From Ctenosaura bakeri (Eukaryota > Chordata > Lepidosauria > Squamata > Iguanidae): a DNA stretch of 64,000 bases. Both the position numbers and the translations under genes were made by a program. The stretch is from the NCBI GenBank assembly GCA_948474755.1, contig CAOLHI010000351.1:434001-498000 (forward strand), written 5' to 3'. Positions 40,786 through 52,341 of the stretch are shown here, piece after piece. The notes below the pieces were generated by a model, which made no database searches, was not told the DNA's origin, and saw nothing but the letters and a program-made list of their open reading frames with translations. Numbering within the stretch: position 1 is the first letter of the stretch; every line of letters begins with the position of its first letter.

Positions 40786-42214
40786 GATCATCGAGACACT
40801 GCATGCAGTTGTGCTCACATCCCCTACAATGCATAAGATGTAACTTCTTCTCTCCTCCCCTCATGCATCCGTGTTTTATCCTCTCAGCCCAAGCCCAGGG
40901 CCTTCCAGTTTTCTAACTGGACTTGTACAGCACATTCAGTTTTTCATGAACGTTTTCAATATAAGGTAAGATGTGGATGGGAGATATATGTCCCTAAAAT
41001 GAAGCAGGCCTGTGCTATGGAACTATACCTGCTTGCCACTCTATGGAGTGGTACATCTCCCTTTCTATACATGTATCCCAAAGTTCAACTCTGAATGTAA
41101 ATCACGTTAAGGAAATTTCTGCAGCACATATTACTTCTCAGACACAGGTTTTGCTGTGAGGTAAATACGGGACAATAAAACTACAATTAAATCTCACCAG
41201 TCTTCAGTGCCATCAAATATAGCTTGAAGTTTAGTCTTCTAAATATCTGAATAAATAAAATAACAGTCCTGAAGTTTAATATGTCTGGAACAACTAAGAA
41301 GAATTTTTATCATCTTACTCCTCTGGAAGCTACCTTTGATTCTGAAATTATTGAATTTGCACACTAAGCCATGGGATCTCCACCTTCTCAACCAAATGTC
41401 TCCAAGTCAGATATAAATTTAGGGTAGGAGAATCTCTGGCACTCTAGACATCTACTATTCCCATGATCACTTACCATTCACTATGTTAGGATTCTGGAAG
41501 TCTCTCTACCCTTAATATAAATTAACCTTCTCTGGATCGCTCATGGACTTTGTTGACACTTTGAAAGCTGTGGCCCCCTTATCCAGAAAAATGAACAAAA
41601 ACAGGAACACACAGACACACACACACTTTTGTATACAGTTAGTATTATTACATTGGAAATTGGTTTCCTTCTCACCGACAAGTTTAGAATTTTAAAAATA
41701 CAATTAACATATTAAAAGAATATGTTTTTAATATTCAAATTATCTATGATAAAAAAAATCAGGAAACAAAAAAAAAATGTTTTGTATCCAGTTCATGGAC
41801 TCCCTGAAGTCCATCTTTTGACCTTGGAAGGTTCCAGGGAACCAAGAGTAAGAAACCTTGAAATTTCCACTTTCTTTCCACTATGGCTAATCAAGGTACC
41901 ACAACAGACTAGTCAAAATTATCTTCCTCAAAGCTATATGACAGCCAGATTAGTCTTGCTTATAACATGTAAAATTACATTTTCAGACTGTTTGTTTGTT
42001 TGTTTGTTTGTTTTCTATCCCATCTTTCTCTTTATACGGGATTCAAGATTTTAAAATAACATGGGATAGTTTAAAAATTCTTCATAAAAAAATGTTTAAA
42101 AAGCAATTCTATGTCAGTTTGGTTAAAAAAAACCCCACAAGGTTAAAACAATATGCAATCAAAAAACAGCAAAAAAACAAACAGATAAAACAGAAAGCAG
42201 ATTAAAATACCACT
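40786..42214. other. FRK intron 1 sequence
   Basis: No exon was recognised. A (GTTT)n run lies at about 41989-42012 and an A-rich stretch at 42120-42200. Confidence 0.3.
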
Positions 42215-42570
42215 CCTTTGCAAGCTCTTTCTGTCATATAATTTGTAAGCCAAAGGTCTGCCTAAATAAGAAGGTCTTAGCCTGCCAGTGAAAGAAAAGG
42301 AGGGATAACGCCAACCAAACCTCCTGCAGGAAGGAATTCCACAATCTGGAAGCAGCCACTGAGAGGGCCCTGTCCCGTGTCCTCATCAAACCGACCTGTG
42401 ATGGTTGTGGGACTTACAGAAAGCCAAAGATCTTAATACTCAGGCCAGATCATACAGGAAGGATACTGTTTTTCAGACAGTATGGAGTTTTAAAGGTCAT
42501 GTCAATATTTTGAATTCTGCCCAGAAACACATCAGACTTCAATACGCAGAAGCTCCAGCCAGCAATGCCA
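42215..42570. repeat. Interspersed repeat, family uncertain
   Basis: The blocks 'aaggtcttagcctgccagtg', 'aggaattccacaatctggaagcagccactgagagggccctgtcccgtgtcctcatcaaa', 'acctgtgatggttgtgggac' and 'agttttaaaggtcatgtcaatattttgaattctgcccagaaac' are in the order of a repeat common in squamate genomes. I recognise the pattern but cannot name its family with confidence. Confidence 0.4.
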
Positions 42571-42879
42571 ACTTTTCCAAACTCTGGTCTTGTCGTTCTT
42601 AGAGTACTTTGACTGAAAGAAAAGTAGTAAGTGCACATGACCAAGGGAAGAGGAAGACTTCAGAACTTTAGGGACTACTACAATTCTTATCAATCCTGTT
42701 CAACCTTGCAGAAGGAAATGAAGCTCCCCAAAGGTTGATTTTCCATATTTAGCACTGCACTTCACACTTGAAAGTAGAGACCTCAGCATTCCCTCAAAAG
42801 TCAAAAGAATGGCAGAGAATATGGGAGAAGGAATGAACATCTGGGGGGGGGGAATACATACAGACATACAGTGTCAGTT

Positions 42880-43108
42880 GTTGTTGTGTGCCTTCAAATC
42901 ATTTCTGACTTATAGCAACCCTTAGTTGAACCTATCTGGAGGGTGGCAAGATTTGTTCAAAAAGGGGTTGCCTTTGCCTTCCTTTGAGGCTAAAAAGAGC
43001 ATACCTTGTCCAAAGTCACCCAATAGATTTTCATGGCTGAGCAGAGATTTGAACCCTGTTCTCCAGAGTTGCAGTCGAATACTCAAACCACTATACTACA
43101 CCGGCTCT
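42880..43108 (-). repeat. Sauria-type tRNA SINE
   Basis: Near full-length and reversed on the plus strand. It runs from 'gttgttgtgtgccttcaaatcatttctgacttatagcaaccc' (Bov-B-like tail), through 'gtccaaagtcacccaatagattttcatggctgagcagagatttgaacc', to 'caaaccactatactacaccggctctc' (tRNA head with A and B boxes on the minus strand). Confidence 0.85.
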
Positions 43109-43411
43109 CAGGATCTAAATAGTTTGAATTTCAGTATGTTCCTTTCATCAAGGAAAAATGACTATTCCCACTCTGAAACAGTTATTTTAATATTATTTAT
43201 GAAAAATGCACCAAACAAGTACAAAATCAGCAATAACCTCTAATTATTATCTTTCTCCGATGCATTTTCTGGTTACCCACCTTTCTGGTAATCCATGTGG
43301 TTAATCAAATTGGGGGCAGACCTTCATACAGTTTTCTGCCTATATTTGTCTAAGATTATTTGTCTATATGGTGGTTGCCCCACATTACATTATATGCAGA
43401 ACAGAACTTAC

Positions 43412-43827
43412 GGTTCAGCTTCAATGCTCTGGTAAGGAGCAACATAATTGGCTGGGATGTAGCCTTGCTGTTTCTGTCCAGGCTTGGAAAACCCATTCTC
43501 TACAAGTAGCCTTGCAAACCACCAGCTCTCTTGAGACCTATCCAGCACTTCAAGCCTGTCTCCAGCTCGGAAGCTCAGATCTTCTTCCGTACGGGCTTGG
43601 TAATCAAACAAGGCCACAAATGTGCAGGTCTGGACTGGCAGAGGAAGAGGTGGTGGGCTGAGTCCTGTAGAATCATCTGGTCCATTTGTGGTGCTTGTGA
43701 TGGTATTAAGGTCTGTCTGCCCACCTGGATTCCCACTCTTTTCTTCTGATCCACAATCACATATCTTGAAAAGCCAAGGTACGTAGGGCTGCAGACAAGC
43801 ACAGTACTTCTGACAGCAGTTTCCCAT
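43412..43827 (-). CDS. FRK: FRK exon 1: start codon, acylation motif, SH3 domain
   Basis: The 416-nt coding exon encodes residues 1-138 and two bases of Pro139. The ATG at 43827 has A at -3 and G at +4. The N-terminus is [18 protein letters not shown], with Gly2 for N-myristoylation and Cys4, Cys5, Cys9 and Cys11 as possible palmitoylation sites. Residues 57-64 are SPPPLPLP. The SH3 domain spans about 70-130: ALFDYQART, the paired tryptophans in ESWWFAR, and GYIPANYV. It ends EAEP before the donor GAACC|gtaagt, continuing to WFFG in exon 2. From recalled sequence, human FRK starts Met-Ser-Asn and its unique region is about 23 residues shorter. This exon opens a gene running leftwards through 7102. 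Confidence 0.95.
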
Positions 43828-43936
43828 GCTGTCCCAAACTTCTTTGTGCCTACCTTTGCACTGCTCTAGGCATCCACAAATACTTTAAATATGTCTTTTT
43901 CATCAAGTATCATTTCCAGATTTGTTCCAGAATCCC

Positions 43937-43943
43937 CTTTATA
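43937..43943 (-). promoter_or_regulatory. FRK: Candidate TATA box upstream of FRK exon 1
   Basis: TATAAAG on the minus strand, about 110 bases upstream of the ATG. A start site near 43910 would be expected if it is used. That leader would hold short upstream ATGs, and no other core element was identified, so the call is weak. Confidence 0.25.
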
Positions 43944-45539
43944 GCAGAAAGGGAGAGAAATCTTGCTGTTGTCTAGGAAGTCCTCAGGTAGTTTCCTGCC
44001 ACTCCAAAGTATTCACAAAGAGATTCCTCTTTGCCTTTCACCTCCACACGCTGGACTGAAATCTGAGCACTGGAGCGAAACTCTTCAAGTCAGGGGAAAT
44101 TTTCACTTCCTCTTTTGATCAGATTGAAAGACCTGGGCTTGTTGGCAGGATGGGGGCAGAAAATCTAGAAGCAACAGGACACTAGAGAAACCCCACAGAA
44201 GACTCTTCCCAATATTCCTCTTCCTCGCTTCTTTTATTCTCTTTAAATGTGTTCCTCTACGCAGTGAGAGCCTGCAAACTTTGTAGCTCCTAGTAATGAA
44301 TAACTAACCTGGCTACCCGGTGGCTTTAATAAGGTGAAGCGTGGAAGAAATGTTTATTGTAATTACTTCCTGGTTTGCCCTTTTTTCTCTCCCTCTCTCT
44401 CAGAAAAATAGAAGAGAGGGTGGGGAGCGGGAGAAAGAGAAAGAGAAAAATATTTCCCTCTTTTCTGAGGATTTTCCCCAGGAGAGTATTTTATTGCACT
44501 AATAAATGAGCACTTACTATCTGGTATTTGCAAAGAATCCAAAAGTTGTCCTGGATCACTGAGTCTCCCATTAAAATATTCCATTTTCCCTGGAATAAAA
44601 ATATTTTGTCAAGAAGAAAAATATCCCTGCTGTTATCTTTCCTCTCATATATGAAATATACATCTCCTAATGTCCTTTGTGGCTAATGACACTACAGACA
44701 TCTATTTAATATATGTTTGCCCCGACACACGCTTTCTGTTTTGACTGCCTAAAAATGATTTAAATTGCATTTTAGTATTTTTTTTCTAACTTTTAGAGAC
44801 CAAATTCTGTTCTGTACCATTTTTTGTACTTTTTTTTTTAAAGCACAGACAGATTAACTGGTGGTTTCTTTTTTCTCAGTCATAAAATAAATTCAGGAGT
44901 GCAGGAATCTTCCCCTATCTACAGCATGTTTCCTTTCAGCTTTTTCTCCTAGGTAAGCTCACTATTGGTCAAGAATAAAATATCTGGAAGGGGAGGAGAA
45001 CTAGAAGTCACAAGTACAGGAAGGTTCTGCTTTTGAGTATTTTCTAAAATTACCTTCATATTATTGTCATGTAGAATCAAGTGGAATTTGCTGACTCAAC
45101 TTAGACAAACATTACTCAGGTAGCAACCCTTAAGGAAACTGGGAAGCGGTTCTCCCAGTTTATCTGCATTTCAGACATACAGATCACCACAACAAAGCTA
45201 GGTGCTCAATAGAAATTTATACAGGTTTCTCACATAGATACCTCACTGAGCCTTCATTAAGCATCTCACCTTACTTTGTTTTCATAAGAGATGTAAATTA
45301 TCTCACAGCAACTGGGAACATTCTAAGAGAGCCACACAGTGCAGGATATCCAATTGAGTGATTAAAATTCTGTTATAGCAATTTCAAAACCATGTGATGT
45401 AACCGCTGGCCAACACAGTAAGAAAATATGTGCTAAAAAGATTAAAAAGAAAGGCAGGCAACTCAAGATCATTTGTGGTGTGTATGCCGACAGACCTTGT
45501 TATTTACAAGACTCAACATAGCTACCAATCATATCAGAT
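43944..45539. other. Intergenic DNA upstream of FRK
   Basis: Presumed FRK promoter-proximal region; not CpG-rich. A CT/GA-rich tract lies at 44385-44460. No repeat or RNA gene was recognised. Confidence 0.35.
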
Positions 45540-45840
45540 GGCTTCCACTGATTTTGATACCAAAATGGCAAAAGGCCTAGAAACCATGATCTATGAAGAG
45601 CAGCTTAGGGAGCTGGGTATGTTTAGCCAGGAAAAGAGAAGGTTAAGAAGTGATATGATAGCCATATTTAAGTATTTCAAGGAACGTCATATGGAGGATG
45701 GATCAAGCTCGTTTTCTGCTGCTCCAGAGACTAGGACATGGAACAATGGCTTGAAACTACAAGAAAGAGATTCCACCTACACATTAGGAAGAACTTCCTG
45801 ATGGTAAACAGTGGAATACAGTGTAACTAGCTACTTCTTC
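45540..45840 (+). repeat. CR1 LINE 3' coding remnant
   Basis: The open stretch 45430-45801 includes the standard CR1 C-terminal segment: YEEQLRELGMFSQEKRRLRS, then MIAIFKYFKERH, then 'TWNNGLKLQERDSTYTLGR'. It ends by a frameshift before the final part. The open frame looks protein-like but is LINE-derived, not a host gene. Confidence 0.75.
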
Positions 45841-45865
45841 AGTAACAAGCTGGGATAGCAACTGT

Positions 45866-46324
45866 GGCCGTTTTCACACGGGGGAATTAAAACGGCGCAG
45901 TGCATCCTGTATGGAGGTCATGTGCACCTTGGAGCAGACTAGGTTCGGACTACTTACCGGAGATCCGCACCTCAGTCTGCTCCAAAACGCCCCCAACTGG
46001 TCCTCCAGCGCGCTTTTTAAAGACCGGGAAAAAAGAGGTTTCTCATTTTTACAGAGCGCACCATTGCGTATCTGCTCCCTTGTGCAGATTTGCAGGCTCG
46101 CACCAATGACAGCCTGCGATCTGCAGAGGGGGGGCTTTAGGCGTGGCGAGCTTCGTGGTTGGTCAGGACCCACAACCAACCAGAAGCCGCCATTTCCGAA
46201 GCCGGAGCAGTGCGGATCTAAGACCCCATACTGCTCCAATTCACCCTAAACCAGACTGAGGAGCCAGAAGATCAGGTGAGTTAACGGCATGGAGCGATTC
46301 CCTCGCCTTGTGCAGAAATGGCCC
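45866..46324. mobile_element. TIR element with GGCC termini and internal hairpins
   Basis: The left end is GGCCGTTTTCACACGGGG and the right end on the minus strand is GGGCCATTTCTGCACAAGG. A perfect 12-bp stem TTGGAGCAGACT / AGTCTGCTCCAA lies at 45929-45940 and 45974-45985, and a second 'ggagcagt...actgctcc' pair lies near 46204-46237. Flanking triplets (TGT, CGT) match at two of three positions. It is GC-rich with no transposase. Confidence 0.6.
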
Positions 46325-46424
46325 GTGATTGTAATTCATTAATTTTCTATGGAACAAGAATAGGCTGCCCATTTATAACAGAGTGTACGCCAACTCAGTT
46401 TGAGCAATGTGGGTGGCTCCCTCC

Positions 46425-46545
46425 TGCTTTCTCTCTCTCTCCCCCTCTCTGTACGTGCCTTCAAGTCACCTGCTGATTTATTGTGACCACATTGAATTTC
46501 ATAGGGTTTTCTTAGGCAAGGAATAGCTGAAGACAATTGGCTTGT
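46425..46545 (-). repeat. SINE with Bov-B-like tail, fragment
   Basis: 'gtacgtgccttcaagtcacctgctgatttattgtgaccacattgaatttcatagggttttcttaggcaagg' is a reversed SINE tail of the type seen in the Sauria SINEs. The tRNA head is missing. Confidence 0.5.
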
Positions 46546-46652
46546 AATGTCTTTTCATTTTTCTCATATTTTCCACAGTGCAGCACTGATTATTTTGGGC
46601 AGCCAGAGAGCCTGCTTTCCTATGGCATAAGAGTAATAATAACAGCAATGTG

Positions 46653-47250
46653 TTTGATGTTGTAAACTGTTGTCAAATTAGCTTTGACTTATGGGAGCCT
46701 TATGAAGGAGAGACATCCAAGTTACCCGTTCATCAACAGCCCTGCCTCAGGTCTTGCAGATTCAGGGCCGTGGCTTTTTGAATGAGTCCCCCATCTGTAA
46801 TGTGGTCTTCCTCTTTTCCTTCTGCATTCTATCTTAACAAGCGTTATTGCCATGTCTACTCATGATATGCCCAAAGTATGACAGTCTCAGTTTAGTCATC
46901 TTGACTTCTAAGGAGAATTGGGGCTCGATTTGCTCTGGGACTGATTCGTTTTATCCTTTTTTGGCAATCTATGGTATCTGCAGAACTCTTCTCCAGCACC
47001 ACATTTCAAAAGAGTTTATTTTCTTTCTATTAGCTTTCTTCACTGTACAGCTTTTACAACCACACACATAAATTGGAAATATGATGGCACAGGCAATCCA
47101 GCTTTACTATTCAATGATATATCTTTACACTTCCAGATTGTGCCTAGTTCTTTCACAGCTGCCTTTCCAAATCCTAGTCTTCTTCTGATTTCTTGACTGA
47201 AGTCTCCATTCTGATTAATAACTGAGCAATTTGTTACTAACAAGTAATTC
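46653..47250 (-). repeat. RTE/Bov-B LINE fragment
   Basis: On the minus strand, about 47198-47100 reads EIRRRLGFGKAAVKELGTIW, then KCKDISLNSK. This matches the segment just before the 'YGCESWT' region of Bov-B reverse transcriptase. The rest, down to about 46653, fits the 3' part of the LINE with several frame breaks. It supports the squamate origin and is the likely LINE partner type of the SINE tails here. Confidence 0.6.
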
Positions 47251-48059
47251 AGTGAGTTATCTTTCCGGACTGCAGTAAAGGTAAAAGTAAATATGTTAGA
47301 TAGTGGGCAGCTACTTTTAAAAAAGTGACATTCCAGGCTCTGGAAATCTGGCTGTCTCTGGAATAGTGGATCACAGGGAATGTGGGTGTGATCATGTACT
47401 TTGTGAAGAGTTTCTCAAAAATAAAAGGTAATAATTTTCTCCTTTCTTACCTCTCACTGGAATGAGTATTTATGAAGGGGCCGATCTGATACAATCAGAG
47501 CATATTAAGCATGGTCATAAGTTGCCTCAGAAGTCTCAGAATAAATTTGCGTCACTTTCTTGAGTATTTTATTAGTATTGATGACCACTTAGCCACAAGT
47601 AAACAACTGCTTCTCTGTATTGTAAAGCATTCTGTTAGCATCCAATATGCTCACTAGTACAGAACTGCTTTCAGTAATGCAGGTCTCTGAACTGAAGATC
47701 TGCACATTTGGAGCCCTATTCAGTTATCAAATCTGTGCAAAAGGATAGCTGAGCTTCAAACTTGGGATAAGCCTGAAGTACTGAATATTTCTAGGGACAG
47801 CTTGCAGTCTGCAAGTCTGCACAGTGAGCTCTGGCCTCAGAATTAAAGTCAAACTTCTAAGTTTATATTATTATACATACTACTACTAGTAGTATACATA
47901 TTACATAAATGAACATTATTATACCACATTGCTTATTTACTGTCTATCCTGTATTAATACTAATCACACATGGTAAAGTACCAGTACTGAGACTCACAGA
48001 TTCTTTTCACTGATGAAACTCTGTGTAACTGTTCGGCTATTATCAGCTATTTCTTTGTT
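47251..48059. other. Intergenic unique sequence
   Basis: Nothing recognised. Confidence 0.3.
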
Positions 48060-48062
48060 CTA

Positions 48063-48494
48063 GCCCCTTTCTGCAGCTTACCAGGTCCTGACATGGGGGT
48101 GCAGGGATCACGCAAGCAGCCTCTTGCGAGAGGCATTTGCGTCCCCTCTGCTTCTTCTCTGCAGCAGCTCCCTGCTGGCCAGCAAGAAGTGTGAGGGCTC
48201 TGCCTCTTCCTTCTGCAGTGCAGCCGGGTACTTTCCCAGGCTGCACTGGAGGAGGAAGCACAAGGGTCGTGTCTCTGGAGGCTCTGCATGCAAGGTAAGT
48301 GCATGTTGGGCCCCGGAGTGATGCACAATCACGCATCATTTTTGGCAAGAAGCTGAAAATGATATATTGCACGATCTCCGCCTACTGGTCCCGGCAGCGT
48401 CGCACAATTGCGAGGATGTCATGTGAAATGGTCCTCACAAGAGTGTGACACTCCAGAGGCCCTTTTGCATGTGAAATGGCGTGCAAAAAGGGCC
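48063..48494 (-). mobile_element. CpG-rich Harbinger-like MITE, TSD CTA
   Basis: The left end is GCCCCTTTCTGCAGC and the right end on the minus strand is GGCCCTTTTTGCACGCC. CTA flanks both ends (48060-48062 and 48495-48497). 'ctgcagtgcagccgggtactttcccaggctgcactgga' and the 'gcgtcgcaca...gtgtgacactcc' stem match family features, though the stem is degraded. It is in the same orientation as the copy at 11003. Confidence 0.7.
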
Positions 48495-48716
48495 CTAGTA
48501 ATCCTACACGGAACTGAGAAGTGCCTTAATGAATTAAGACTGAAATTCATCTGTAAATATATGTTTACAGTCCTGTGATGGAAGGGCCTGCTTGCTTCAT
48601 GCTCATGAAAAGTGGGTAGAAAGGAACTTGTAACTTTGATGCTTAGAATACACCTTACTGCCAACTTCTGTAATAAGTATTTCTGTCATCTAGTGATGTA
48701 AGATGGTAGTACAGGC

Positions 48717-48927
48717 TTGTTGTTGTTTACCTTCAAGTCTTTTCTGACTTATGGTGATTCTAAGGTGAATCTATCATAGAGTATTCTTAGCAAGATTTAT
48801 TCGGACAAGGTTTTCCATTGTCCTTCTCTGAGACTGAGAGTAACATGCCAAGGCTGACTTAGTGGGGATCTGAACTTGGGTCTGTAGAGTCCTAGGATTC
48901 AAATCACTCCACCACATTGTCTCTCTT
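48717..48927 (-). repeat. Sauria-type tRNA SINE
   Basis: Reversed on the plus strand: 'cttgttgttgtttaccttcaagtcttttctgacttatggtgattctaaggtgaatctatcat...' to 'aaatcactccaccacattgtctctc'. Confidence 0.75.
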
Positions 48928-50581
48928 TAATGTGTCTGGCTTTATAAGCTTCAGGCACATGAAATGAGTCATAATCAAAGTGGTTTAAAAATCACATAAC
49001 TCAAGGTACATCCTTCCAGGTCCTCTTATTTTCCATGGCAATTTTCAGTTTTCAAACTCTTAGAGATATGGCTCTAATAGACATTCCCTTTTATTATGAT
49101 AGATTCAGAAGTTGAACATAAGGGAAGCAAACTGGTTGCCCAAGCATGTAGAAAATCAACTGACTTCAGTACTGATGTTTCAGAAAGCACATATGTGGAC
49201 TTCCCCATAGCAGTCATGTTGCTTCCAGTCAAGCTAAATTCACAACCTTCCCTCTGGGCACTGAATCAAACATATTAGAGTTTTATCTTCTCTCTACCAT
49301 GAGTTGAAGGGGATCACTCACTCAAGACAAGAGAACGAAATTTTCATACATCAAGGAATAGCACTGGTCTTTGGCTACATGACCAAACAGGCTGTTCAGT
49401 ACTAATTAGTCACCTTCTCACACTAATTAGGACAACCAAACTCATAGCTTTCCAGATACTCTTTCATTCAAGGTTACAGCAAATCTTCATCCCAGCCTGC
49501 CTGGCCTCTCTAAACCTACTTCAAGAACTTTTAACTTCAGTTTTTTTTCACTTAGTAAGAACTATGTCATATAATGAAATATAATAAGACTTTTTCTCTC
49601 ATGCTTGCACTGAAATCATTTACATTCACTAACCCTGCCACGATTCTCACACATGCATTTAAGAAATGTCAGGATTTCATCTTTACTCAGAATACTGTTG
49701 TAGTGCCAGTGTACATAGATTGTAAACTCTGATCTATAGAGCAAAAATTCCTCCAATCACTTCATTTACAGAAATTACCTGATTGCAAAAAAAGCTCAAA
49801 GTTTTTATGCCATTTTTCAAATGCTATGAATTGTTCATATGCTCCTTTTATCTCAGCCAAACTATCCATATGAGTATATTAAACATCATGATGACAGGTC
49901 TGGGAGAATTTACAGGAATAGCATGGTAAGGCACGGTACTTAAAGTACACAAATGTATTTGTTTTCATCATTCCATAAATATATCAAACATTCCTACTAC
50001 ACACCTCTTACCTTAGAATTTTCACTTCCTAAAGTCACTAATTAACCCCAGTAATAATAAGTAATAGAATAATAAGTAATAGAACATTTCTGAAGAATTT
50101 TGGACATTGTAAACAGTACGGAAATCAACCTCATCTCTTTCTTCTAAAATGTAAAGTGATGCATACTATTCTTTTTAAAAAAAATCCAAATTCTGTATCA
50201 CAAAATCCAAATGAAAAACTAGCAAGAGAAAAAAATCAGCAGCTTTCCTGAGCAGAGCAGCAGATAAAACATCGTTGTCCTTCACAAAAAGCTAGATCTT
50301 GATATGACAGAACCAAAATAAAACAGACATAAGACAGGCATCCCGTGGAAAGCTTTTGCATCATGTCAGTGTCACATGGAGATCTGGGACATCCAGGGCT
50401 GTGATGACGAGGCCTGCTTTTATTCTCCCTCCCTGGAGAAGCAGCACCCTTTTATATGATTACCACCCCGTGGCTCCTTCTCCACACTTAATCACAATTC
50501 TGCTTTCCCTAAGCCCACAACCCTTGTGGATATAGCACAAAGCATCTTCAGGTTTATGAATATGTCTCTTGTGGTAGCATA
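48928..50581. other. Intergenic unique sequence
   Basis: No gene, RNA or repeat was recognised. A 12-bp direct repeat ('ataataagtaatagaa') lies near 50055-50085. Confidence 0.3.
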
Positions 50582-51114
50582 TGTGACTGAGCTCAAATTA
50601 AAGAGACACTATATGGAGGCTGCTCTTTAAAAAATAGAACAAAATCTTTATTAAAAGAACTAACAAGGGGAAAGCATTGGGTAACTTAATATGTCAAACA
50701 GAAAATAACATCCAGACATTCACAGGCAAACACTTTCTTATGTTAATACATATTTAACTTTTCTCCCTCCCTCTCTTTCTTTCTCACTGAAGGAACCTCT
50801 TTTCCTCTCAAACATCCTGTATATCTCTCCCTGGCCATTGCTGCACTACACGCTTATAGTGTGATTATTCCACTTTCAACATCCTATGGAATCCTGGGGT
50901 TTGCAGTTTTGGGAACCCTCCCGAAACTGCAAACCCCAGGATTCCATAGGATGTTGAAAGTGGAATAATCATGCTATAAGAGTGTAGTGCGGAAATGGCC
51001 TCTGTTGTCATCCTCCACACAGCTGCTCCCTCTGGCTATGCTGATTTTCCTTCGTTAGAGAGCCAATCAGATCAAATCCCCTCTGCTGGCTATGCCCCAC
51101 TATCATTCATCACA
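50582..51114 (-). mobile_element. Solo-LTR-like element interrupted by a foldback MITE
   Basis: It starts TGTGACTGAGCTC and ends CATTCATCACA. The first 70 bases align with 2076-2150 ('gagacactatat', 'gctgctcttt', 'aaaatctttatta'). Removing the MITE at 50833-51000 leaves about 365 bp, close to the 389 bp of the other copy. No matching flanking duplication was found. Minus orientation is inferred from the reversed AATAAA-like block. Confidence 0.5.
50833..51000. mobile_element. Foldback MITE, copy C
   Basis: The arms are GGCCATTGCTGCACTACAC and, on the minus strand at right, GGCCATTTCCGCACTACAC. Both arms share 'CACTACA', 'CTTATAG' and 'TGATTATTCC', where other copies have 'CACTAGA', 'GTTATAG' and 'CTATTATTCC'. 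It sits inside the LTR-like element. Flanking triplets (cct, tct) match at two of three positions. Confidence 0.85.
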
Positions 51115-51535
51115 GTCAGTATCACAATTGAAGAGGTCCTGTTGCCCCTTCTTTAGGGGAGGAAAGATTTCCCATGACATCTGGGATGCATAGGACGGCA
51201 TACTCAGAAGAGACAGATCTTAATTTACTCAGCCTTGATATAAGTAGTTAAAATTGGTAGAAATGCATAGTGAAAACAGTGGAATTAATGCAAAAGATGG
51301 CAATGAAGTTTAGACTACCAAGACAGAAGAGGTGGAAGCTGTTCTGATAAAAGAATGTGATAGTGTAGCAGAGGCAAGTGAAAACAGCATGTGGTGAACA
51401 GAGAGTTATGAATTGCAAGTGAGCACTTAGTACTTGAGGGAAAGAGAAAAACAGTGGCTTAAGGGTAGTGCTTGATTATTTTGATGGCTCTCGAGTTCAT
51501 TGGATCCCCTGTTGTAACAAAGTTGTGTATATGTG
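51115..51535. other. Intergenic unique sequence
   Basis: Nothing recognised. Confidence 0.3.
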
Positions 51536-51547
51536 TTAACCAACATG

Positions 51548-52329
51548 GTTTTTTTAATATAATTTTATTATAGTTCACCATATAAACATACATTTCTCAC
51601 TGTACATTTACCGAACTGTTACAATTATCCTCCACTCCTCTCTGGATTACAGAAACTGTTATATCATTGACATACTATCATTATGCATCACAACAAATTT
51701 ATCACAATATCAAGATAGTCCCTGCATTTCAACCCAACTTTACATGTTCCATGATATTTCTCTGATTTTCTCCTTCTTGCTATCATATTACCATGAATTA
51801 AGAATTATTTCCTGTCAAAACCCCATCCATATCCAGCACAATTTGCCATTCTTTATTGATATCATCATCTGATTTTCCTTTCAGTCTCTGAGAGACTATA
51901 TCTGCATTCTTATTTTCAATAAAAGTTGCCCACCATTGCTCTATTGTGGGTATTTGTTCAGTTTTCCATAACCTCGCATATTCAATACGAGCTGTCGTAA
52001 TCATATATAGTAATATTCTCCAATATTTCTTTATGCCAGTTCCATCTAACATATATGTCATATTTAACAGATACAGTTCAGGTATCTTATCCAGTTGAAC
52101 CCTTAATATTGTACATATCATATTATGAATATCATTCCAGTACTTTTTAGCCTTAGGACATGACCACCACATATGAAATAGTATGCCAACATTCTCCTGA
52201 CACTTCCAACATTGCCCTGTTTCCGTGTTATATATTTTCTTTAATTTTTCTGGTGTCATGTACCATCTATGAAAAAGCTTAAAATAGTTCTCTTTTAGGT
52301 TCTGAGCTGCGGTAAATTTCTGTGTCCGT
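51548..52329 (-). mobile_element. 5'-truncated L1 with 12-bp target duplication
   Basis: TTAACCAACATG flanks both ends (51536-51547 and 52330-52341). On the minus strand the element ends in an A-run after 'tataataaaattatatt'. The coding part matches the C-terminus of L1 ORF2 at 27226-27858. Confidence 0.85.
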
Positions 52330-52340
52330 TTAACCAACAT
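51798..52340 (-). pseudogene. L1 ORF2 C-terminal open frame (remnant)
   Basis: The 180-codon frame contains CWKC...HMWWSC, the C-x2-C-x8-H-x4-C motif of L1 ORF2, and 'KKYWRILLYMITTARIEY'. The frame is intact from the truncation point to its stop. Its first three to four codons (MLVK) come from the target duplication, so the apparent start codon is host DNA and not L1 sequence. Confidence 0.85.
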
Positions 52341-52341
52341 G

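Noticed and set aside
45430..45801. 123-codon frame that looks like a conserved protein
   Set aside because: It carries the standard CR1 LINE C-terminal segment (MFSQEKRRLRS), so it is transposon-derived.
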